This document shows, in pieces, positions 14,201-24,152 of a DNA stretch of 64,000 bases. The stretch's first letter is position 1, and each line of letters opens with the position of its first letter. The stretch is from contig OX457024.1 of assembly GCA_949752745.1 (NCBI GenBank), forward strand, positions 49,311,347 to 49,375,346, in the 5' to 3' direction. The notes beneath the pieces were generated by a model. It did not search any database and was not told the DNA's origin. It was given only the letters and a program-made list of their open reading frames with translations. This DNA is from Protula sp. h YS-2021 (taxonomy: Eukaryota; Annelida; Polychaeta; Sabellida; Serpulidae). The position numbers and the translations under genes were made by a program.

Positions 14201-17200
14201 TTTGTCTCAAATGTAGGTTAAAATATAAAAGATTTTCCTGTTTTTAATTTTCAGATACCAAATTCTGCAATGCGGTGATGTGATATTCATATCGTTCATC
14301 GTGTGATGCGAAACATTCTCGTACGACGGTTGATTGTATTACCCGTTTTTTATTAATAAACAGTTCAAACTACTGTCTTTTTCTGATTCCTGTGATATTC
14401 TCTTGTTATAGATAACAGTTTGCCATTTCACGTAATGGCAAACCGAAAATGTAGGTAACTTCGTGAAATAACCTAACCTTTAGGTCATTTCGTGAAACGG
14501 CAAAAGATTTTAGGCATTACGCGAATTTACCCAACACGGTTTGCCATTTCGTGAAATGGCGGGTTTCCAACATTGACTGTAACATATATATATTTGAACT
14601 TGTAATGTTAATGCTACGTCAACATTGGTCTAAGTTGCTATTTCTCTCTCTCTCTCTCTATCCCTCGCTTTCTTTTTTAGCCTATAGGACACTACAGTGC
14701 CTGTAAGTACACACAATGCTCCTGCGCGGGAGTCACATGACCAAAACGTGATAGTCATTTATATCTTATAATAAAAAACATTCTATTCTGTAATCGTTCC
14801 TAATTGTCTAACTACTGCCAATTCTTCAGAAGTTACAATTACTAGAGATATTAAAATACAACAGTATTTATCTACATATCTTGATTGTTCGTTCGTTTTG
14901 TTTATCAGCAGACGTCCGAGATTGGCGTGCAGACATCCCCGGCTGTAACACCAACTGCCAAAACCATGGTATTTTTTTCCATTTTTTATAATCAAAGCAT
15001 CCTATTTTTTGGCCTACCTGCTACAATTTCTTGAGAGAATTTGAAATTTCTAAAAACATTGAAATTTATGCTGTGTGAAATTTATACGAACGCATTTCTC
15101 ATCATTTTTTGTTTAGGAGACTTCCGAGGCTGGCTTGCAGGTGACGCCAGCTCACTTACAGCATACTTGTGAAGTCAGTATGCAGGCGACACCTGCCGTT
15201 AGAGACGTTGGTGTCTGCGTGCAGCAAAAGGACTTTTCCCCTGTTTGTCCTAAATGTGACAAACATATGGGGAACTTACACAATTTAACAATATATTTAC
15301 CTCGTTGCGGAATAAAAAATTAAAATCAAAATAAAAACTACACATACCTGAGTTTCATTCCACTTATCCCATACGATATGCAAATGTACTTTTAATGTGG
15401 GTTTTGTTTTGTAATTTATTCTTTCATCACATCTTCTTTATCATCATATTGTACAGTTATTTTTCAACTCTTTCAATTCCATATTAATGCTGTTAACATG
15501 CCCCGAATATGGATATGTATAAGTCTGATCTGAAAGAATTCGTGGATATATTTTCCAACGTTAATAAATCTTTCAGAAACGTCACACTGAGATTCCAATG
15601 TTTAGAATGTTTCATCCCCAGGCAAATGCACATTTGACGCTTCAATAATGCTTGTTCTACAAGTCGGACATGGAACCTTATCTGTTTCTGACAATCTTAT
15701 GGTCATCTACTTCCGAAAACAGATCACACAAAACATATGATAGAAAGGTTCAACAAATACCCTGTAGACTGATAAATCATCCATATGGTGCATTGCGCAT
15801 TTTCTGATTCATAGATGAATTCTATCCAATCTTGCATTTTGGTTTGTAGTATTAGTACGTATCATTGCATTGTATATTGTTTCTACCATGCTTGTTCATC
15901 CTTTCCTAAAATTATTTGACGCCAAACTTGTTATGCATTTTGATATTGATTTAGATTTTGTGTATTTTTTATACTAAATTCTGTAGATGTTTCTTTGAAT
16001 TTTATTTTAGCTATAGATTTTTCTGGCTTATTTTGAGAATTGGCATTTTTCATTTATTGTTCTTCTACCCAGTGTACTTTTTCCGATATTTGGTCCATGT
16101 TCACTTTAGAAAAAAATAATAAAAAACTGAATGGCTCACCTTTGTTATGACTTTGTTTTGAATCTATTGTATTCCAATTTTCCTTATTCGAACGTGGTGT
16201 TGATTGGTAGCTTAAATAGCGTCATACCATAGAACTCTCAAAGGGAAGTGACGTCATACCATAGAACTCTCAAAATACACTCTACTCCCGCCTCACCACT
16301 TGCGAAGTTACGTTTTATCATACGAATCGTAAAACACTTCAACACACCGTCGATAAACGGATGACAGTGGAATGGCGCTCGCAAATATCAACGATGAATT
16401 ACTTTTCGTCTCACCTCATAATGTTCCAGTGTAGCGAAGCTGATGGGCAGAATGATTGCGAGGAGAAGGGCCACAATGCCTACGGCCACTGCGATACATA
16501 TGAATATCTTCTTCTCAGACATGTTGCCCAATATATTTCCAAAGACCTGAAGCAAAAAATAATTATTCTACTTTTTAAAATGGCGGGGGAAGAGGATTTA
16601 TTGAAGATGTGGTATCTCATGACACGTGTAGTTTGGTAAAATACCACGCCAAACCCTTTTGTCCTTATATGAAACATTTCATTGGTTCCGATTTAAAAAC
16701 TGAAATATTTCCAATAAAATTATATGTTGGTCTAAATTCTTTCAAAAAATCAAATTATTTTCAGAGGAAACAGTACAACATTTATTGCTCTTAGAAAAGA
16801 TCTCACACTTACTGAGTACTTATTATTTGGGGTAAAAAAACTTTATAACTGTGCAGCTAGAGCAACAAACTCAAGCGGAGTTGCATCATGAGGTCTGATA
16901 TGAACTGGACAACGGATAACTAAAATCAGGAGACTTCAAAACAGCCAAAGCAACTTTGTGTCATTTTAATAGAGTGACTAATTTTCCAACTGCACATCTT
17001 TCGTGCACAGTAAAACCCCAGTTATGGACACCCCGCTATTATAGACAAATTACGCAAACAATTTTTACAAGAATGTATTTTAACACAAAAATTAAATTTA
17101 TTAAATAACGTTATAAAAGTTCTGTTAGCCACAGCAGCAATTAACTGAATTTGGTAACCGTATAGTTAACTGCTGTGAATACAACCCCATTCAGGCAGGT

Positions 17201-20200
17201 TCCCTAAATTCCAAACAACAATATAATTGAAAGTGACATTTCAGCGTCCAATATCCGTATGTAACTTCCGTTCGCAGCCAAAAGGTCATTTCTGTTACGT
17301 AAACTCGTACACCGAAACTCATAAACAAATAATCGTTATTTTACGTATTTTTAAACAAAAACTTTTTAGTGGCGGCGCTGCGTTGGAAAGTAATCATTTC
17401 ACACGGGGTAATGCACGATGTCACTCACGCTTTGTGATGTGCTTTCTCCTTGGGGTGATCCTGTGTCTCCAAGCTCAATCGTAGCACCGTCGTCAGGAGG
17501 GTTCTTCGGAACGGCTCTATACTCTGACTAAAATTGTGAAATTCATTCAAAAAGCTTCATGTTTATGTATTGCAGTCTTGAAAGTTCAGTAAAGAATTAG
17601 TTTGTGCTTAGTGATGATTTTATTGCTTTATCTTGTTATAGCAAATCCTCTTTTCGCCTTTCGTATGTCTCCAGCGAATGTAGGTCAAAAGCGCCCCGGA
17701 CCAAAGCGCACACCTTCAAAAGCCCCCCCCCCACCCGTTTTTGCAGGCTCGGACTAAAGAGCCCTTGGACCAAAGCGCCCGTCTGTCATATACAGCGGAA
17801 CCTCGACATCGGACCACCTCCCTATTGGAACCACCTCTGAAATGGGGCACATTTTTTTGGTCCCAAATGCGCTCCATAGACTCCAAAGGTTAAGGAAACT
17901 CCCAATTGGGGCCACCTCGGAACGGACCACTTCGGGCCAATTTTTTTCGGTCCCGAGCACTTAAAATGCCTGATATCGGACCACTGCGGGACAGACGGGA
18001 AATGACTGTATATGTGCGGCACATTATTCACAGCGCTTAACACATTGCCGTCTTGGATATTGTTGCTGGGGATTATGGTAACAAGCGTTTAACCAGAAAG
18101 GATCTTTATTTTGTTCTCTATTGTCCACACAATAGCACCTGACAATATACAAACTCATTGCCTTCCTCTGAGTACTTCTTGAGCGCGCTATAATCCATAA
18201 ACCACTGTTACCGCCATAGCCAATTCTTTGAAACATGGTGGACCAGCTGCTGGATATTGAAACCGAACTGCGAACTGTTATCGTGAAACCAAAGTTATGT
18301 CAAAGCAAACCAGCATGGATAGATTTGTTCGTGCTAAGTGAAAAGTTATGTTTGGTCTAGCATGGATAATTTTTGAAGCCATGTACATTAGACTCGTTTG
18401 CTAAATATAGTCGCAAAAGTGTGCAAAATTTTGTGTGTTTATAAGGTGTCTGGTCGATTTATACCCAAGTCGTTTCGTACCCAATTTAGATGATTCGTAC
18501 CCAAATTGGTTGGTCGATTCGTACCCATGTCGTGGTCCGTACTTTCGAATTTGGGGGTGAAATCGGTCACGACGTGTTTTAATTAAAAGTGTTTGGAATG
18601 GGGTACCAGAATCAATTGCGAATGAAATCAGAGTTCTTTAGGTATAAACATTATATTTGTTTAATACAACTTATTAACAATTAATTAACATAACAATAAC
18701 AATTTAATAACCAACCTTTAATCGTTTCTTTCGTTACGCAACACGAAACCTTTATTCCAAAATTGATCCCTTGTTCGAATCCAGAAGCACGATCAATACC
18801 ACAACTTTATTATCTATTTCCTAATAGTGATATATCCTTAAACTTGTGTCTTTAATTAATTTACTAATTTCCTTCTGTGACTGGGAGTCGGGTGGTGTCG
18901 AAAAGCTCTCTCTGACTGACTCTCCCTCTATCTCTGAGTGTCCTTTTCGAACTGCGTGCCTATCTATTTAACCAACTCACACGTGACCTGACCGAAAACT
19001 GACCAGTCGACGTAATAATAACTTAAGAACTGAGGGTAATTGCTTGTTGACAGCAAATTGGGTGAGATTGCTAACATAGTAATTAACACATGGTATTTAA
19101 TCCGTCTTAACAATTAAGGAGTAACCCCGAGTTGGTATAGCTAATTAGGACAGATGTCATATTAAAAGACATCCCAGACTGAACGACTGCTGACAGGGAT
19201 TAAGTCTACTTATACTCTAAGTGCCTTAATTGTTAAGACGTTTGATGTAACTAACACACAATGTTTCAAAAGGTCTCCCTCTAACAAAATAATGTTTTGT
19301 TTTCGACCTGATATTTTGACTTGAAAAACTAGAAATAAAAATAACATGCGGAAGCCAAAATATGGATTCCGACACCCATGTGAAGTCGATTCGTACCTCC
19401 CCAAAAAACCTTTTTGATTGACACCGGCTTTGTTTTTTTTTTGTCTGATTGCTTGCTTAATTCAGTGGTAACTATTTTGAACTAATCGTAGCGTGATTAG
19501 TAATATATATCTTAATCAGGTTAAGCTGAAACATTAAGTCAAATCACTTCCTGTAGGAAGCTTAACCTCTCAATTTGATTAGCATAAGGGAGATTACCAT
19601 CAAGATTACCACTGAATCCACATCATCAAAGTACTCTATTGCTCGTTTATCTGAAGCTCAAATGCGGCAATCCACATCATCAAAGTACGATCTCCGGTAT
19701 TTTCTCGACGCAAAAGTGCGAGTAACATTTAAAACAATAAATGAATCCACACCTCACACGTGTATCATAAATGAACTGAACATTTTGGTATTAATGCATG
19801 TGCATTTTCATCACAATGAACACTGCCAGAAAAGAATTGAATTATTCAGTGTCAGTTCCGGAACAGGCTTTTGAGTGGTTCACGTTTAGTTAGAATATGT
19901 TCTAAACAAATATGTCAGAAATTGGGTACGAATCTACCAAGAATATGGGTACGAAGAATCCACGACGTTTCGTCTAGCGACTTTTCATCTAGCGACGTTT
20001 CGCCTAGCAACTTTTCATCTGGCGAAGTTTCGGCTGAATATGCAAGGTGCGACGTTTCGTCTAAATTTCGAAAAAATGTAAACCCTTATTTTTTGTACTT
20101 TTTGTACTTAATGCAAGCATGGGAGTAAAAATTAAAAAATCTCACAATTCAGGCTTTATTCATCATACATGAAACTTATTTACAAATATACAAAAATCTC

Positions 20201-23200
20201 ACACTTCAGGCCTTTTCATCATACATGAAATCAACAAGCAGTCCAGCAGTTCAGTACCTCTGTGACACTTATAACCGGTCGTACTCCGTATATCTGGCAT
20301 CTCATGGCAAAGAAAGGATTTATTTTGAGGTAAAACCTCAAACCTTTACTACAGGGCATGGCATAGAAGTAATTTCTTTAACACGAATCAACATCTCTTC
20401 ACCGCACTCCGAGGAGGCTAGAGCCTTGCTGCTTCGGGGAACATTTCTTTTTGTGGGATAAGTGATAAACAAAACTCAAGAACAGTTATTGTGTGCGAAT
20501 CCACATCTTCTCACCGCACTCCGGGAAATATTTGAAATGAAACACATATAAATATAAAATTATTTATCAAAATTAATAATTTAGACGAAACGTCGCACCT
20601 TGCACATTTAGACGAAACGTCGCTGGATGAAACGACGCTAGACGAAACGTGGCTAGACGAAACGTCGGGATACCGGACACGAATCGTCTGGTCGTTTCGT
20701 ACCCTGTTTTTGGGTACGAATCGACCAACTAATTTGGGTACGAATCATCTAATTAGGTACGAAACGACTTGGTTACGAAACGACTTGGGTACGAGTCGTC
20801 TAGGAAGCGTTTATAACATACAGATTGTTAATCAGTTGAGACGTAATAGATATTATTGTGAACAAACATTACTTTCATCTAATCTATGGTCTATGGTCAA
20901 CCCACAACATTTTACCTCAGAATGACCAAACCTGGTCCGATTTCAGAGGTTCCGCTGTATTAGCAACCCTTTACTCCACTAGTCCCCCTTATTTGCATAG
21001 CATTTATTACTCAGCATCAAAAGGAAAATCCATTTGTACAAAGCATTTTCTACTCAGTATCAAAAGGAAACCCATCTATGCCAGAGTGTGTCTAAAATGC
21101 TAAAGCGGTATCCAGACATTTTGTCGAGAGACATTTTGTCGAGAGACACTTTGCCGAGAGACATTTTTTCGAAAGTGATACTCGAGGCATTTTGTCAAAA
21201 TTTATGTCGGGTTGTTGAAACTAATAACAAAAATTTGAGTGGGGTTGTTGAAACAATTAAAAACAAAAACTCGCAAAAACATTTTATTTCAACGTCCCCT
21301 TCACACATCAACATCGAAATTTACAAACAATCGCTATGGCAAACTCGTCGAATTTCACAAGTCAAATATGTAGTTCATTCTCCGACTTCACATCAACAAT
21401 GCTTATCAAAATATTGTCGAATTCCTTTCAAGTACAGCATTGCATTATTAAGAGTTGTGGGAATGACTCTGGTCTGTGATGGGATCAAGCCTCATTTCTT
21501 TTAAGTAGTAATTGCAACTAACAAGTGCAGACTGATAATAGTTGTAAGAATGACTCTGGTCTGTGATGGGATCAAACTTAATTCGTTTGATCTACTTTTG
21601 CAATCAAGAATTAAAATTCAGAATTACAAATAAATAGCAGCTATTTCGTTTTCAATATTTATTGCAATGAAGAATTGTACTTGAATTTAAAGGAATGACT
21701 CTGGTTTCCAGAGATATTTGTGAAGAATTCTCTCATCTGTTTGAATACAATTTACTGCCAAAAACAATACTTAGTAAAGAGCTTCGATTTGAGGTACATT
21801 TTAATGTCTGAGTGAAAAAAAAAAAAAAACGTATTAAATTTTATTTTTATTAAGAAAAGAATCAAACCACCTTCCGAAAAAAAATCGGCTATAAAGAAAT
21901 TATAAATTTCAACAAAATGTCTCGAATATCACTTTCGACAGGTAAACGGTCATCTGCCCCCCCCCCGGTCAACTGCCCCTCCCCCCTTTTGCAACCCGGT
22001 CAACTGCCTCCCTCCCTGCACTTTGACGGGGTTGTCATCTGCCCCCCTCCTTTTTTTAGTTTAAAAAATATTTTAAAAAATCAGGCAATTGTGATGTCCC
22101 CGTCTACTTCGTCTCTGAAACAATTGATCTTCATTGATCTATTCACCAATATTGATCTTAGGAGAGACTGATCCGTAAACTAATTGCAATTCTAATTGCA
22201 ATTACTTTCCTATTGGTGAATTGCAATTTACCGAGGTGCAATACATTTAATAAGATAAATATAATTTTATTTATTGTGTCTTTGTAAGCCAAGAACCCAA
22301 GAAAAAATAGTATATGGAGGGGGCAAGCGACCACCCCTCCACTTTGAAGGGGGGGGGCAGTCGACCGGGTTGCAAAAAAGGGGGCAGATGACAGGGGGGC
22401 AGTCGACCGGGGGGCAGATGACTGGGATTCCCTGCGACAAAATGTCCCTCGACAAAATGTCTTCGACAAACTGTTTCTCGACAAAATGTCGTGAATTCTG
22501 CTAAAGCACGAGGCTGGCCGTAATCTTCTTAGACAAAGAAGGGTGTGGATTCGTGTACTTAATCTGCCTCTACTCCGGATGTCACCCCTACCTCTTCTAA
22601 GTACACGACTCTTCAAAGAGTCGCCTGAGGACCCTACGCATCGCCCGATCTAACGGCGAGAAGTCGCTCGTCGATACCGTACAATGATTGGAACACAATG
22701 TGCGATTCCAGCGAACTTTGAACCTTCGCGTGATTTATAGCATCAAAATAATCGATCTTTTTATAGAATTAAGACAACTGAACAGAGTTCAAACAGAGAA
22801 GTGACTTTATTTACTCTCGTTTAAATCAAACACACACTGGGAAAATAAATGCGATAGGGGCGGTTTAGTCCGGGAGCGCTTTAGTCCTAATTTGCAAAAA
22901 TTGGGGCGCTTTCGTCCAGGGGGGCTTTTGGTCATCTCCCGTCTCCAGCACTTCTTGCATCTCCACAAATGATATTTAATTAACACTTGACAAGCCTTTG
23001 GCTTGCAAGGGTTATATGAATTTGTGCGAGCAGCCGTTCGTCCTTTTTCTCTTCTTGACAGTTTTCCGATTTTTTGTGTCTTCTTCTTCTGTGACACTAT
23101 GAGCCGTAGGACCATGACACTTGGGAATTATGAAGAGCTTGATCTGAACGTGTGCATGTCACATTTTATTTTCGTCTTTGATTTCGTTTTCTTTGTTAAA

Positions 23201-24023
23201 ACGCCATGTGAAAAGAGTGTATTTTTTGCAAATAAACGCGTAGCATTTAACGACAGCACAGAATACACATTTGCTCAGTGAGCTTTGTGCGAGCTCTCAC
23301 GGCGTAAATAGATAACGCGGCGTATGCTAGATCACTCAATAAAACCTTAAGTCAACAGAAACCAAACACTACTCGGCTTATAAGACGTCTTCAAGCTCTG
23401 TTGTTCGCAATATTATTCAAGAAATAAGCCACTGAAGGAAGTATTTTTGCGTTTTAATTTTCGTCAAGTGTTTAACATTTCGCTAGCGAACTGAGGTTCT
23501 AGTTTGCAGATAACAGCGTAATTATTTACATTTTACATAGCAAGCCGTGAGAGTTTGATTTGCAGATTTGCAGAATTGCTGGCCCTGGAGGAGCACTCAT
23601 TTAAAAATTCGTTGGAATGCATGCCCATGAACACCGTTGCAAATTGCCCCACCCAAGGGCGGAGTTTCAAATTTAGTTGAAGCACCCCTTTCCGCCATTA
23701 TATATTTGTGAGCACTTGCCCAACCAGAACGCGCATTACTGCAATCAGAACGAAATCTAGACAAGACTTGGATATGGGATACGAGTTTGTACAATTTTTG
23801 GGTCCCCATATCTGGAAGCGCAGTGCCATCCCACCCCCCACCCAACTACCAAATGAAATCAATGTTTGAAAACGAAAGTAAATAGAAAGCACTCAACAAA
23901 TGAAACTGAAAAACTGCAATCGCCAAAAAACGACATACTTTTAAGTTACGTGAACAGGCTGGCTGTTTCGTAACATAGCGCATAACAAAATAATATCAAC
24001 ATAAAAAATAAGAGAGAGAGAGT

Positions 24024-24065
<42 letters not shown>

Positions 24066-24101
24066 CAGAGACAGAGAGAGAGAGGGAGAGAGAGAGGCAG
24101 A

Positions 24102-24152
<51 letters not shown>

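Larger units (their letters stand above)
12544..16285. mobile_element. large inverted-repeat element (A) with zinc-finger exons
   Basis: Left end near 12544 (agtatagtgtattttgagag) and right end near 16285 are inverted copies over about 65 bp. Each arm has an internal direct repeat of gagagttct.tggtatgacg tcacttccc, about 31 bp. The span includes a younger element (13149-14584) and the exons at 14909-15323. No clear TSD. Confidence 0.68.
17793..20957. mobile_element. pogo/Tigger-like non-autonomous element, copy 1
   Basis: It starts cagcggaacctc and ends gaggttccgctg, flanked by TA (17791-17792, 20958-20959). About 790 bp remain after removing the element at 18445-20808. A related copy starts at 46447. 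No transposase was recognised inside. Confidence 0.8.
17676..22940. mobile_element. outer foldback element of the nest, 9-bp TSD
   Basis: Left arm 17676-17790 and right arm about 22847-22940 are inverted copies of the phrases caaaagcgcc, ggaccaaagcgc and ttttgca..ggactaaag. The 9-bp sequence GTCTCCAGC flanks it exactly (17667-17675 and 22941-22949). Removing the insertions inside leaves about 700 bp. TSD length and G-first termini fit Mutator-like (MULE) elements. Confidence 0.82.

Noticed and set aside
21034..21504. 156-codon open frame
   Set aside because: Begins outside and runs into the phrase-iterated left arm of the element at 21107; the S-R-D-I-L repeats are arm phrases, not protein selection.
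22158..22616. 152-codon minus-strand open frame
   Set aside because: Covers the right arms of two nested foldback elements; its P/R/S-rich content reflects C/G phrases.
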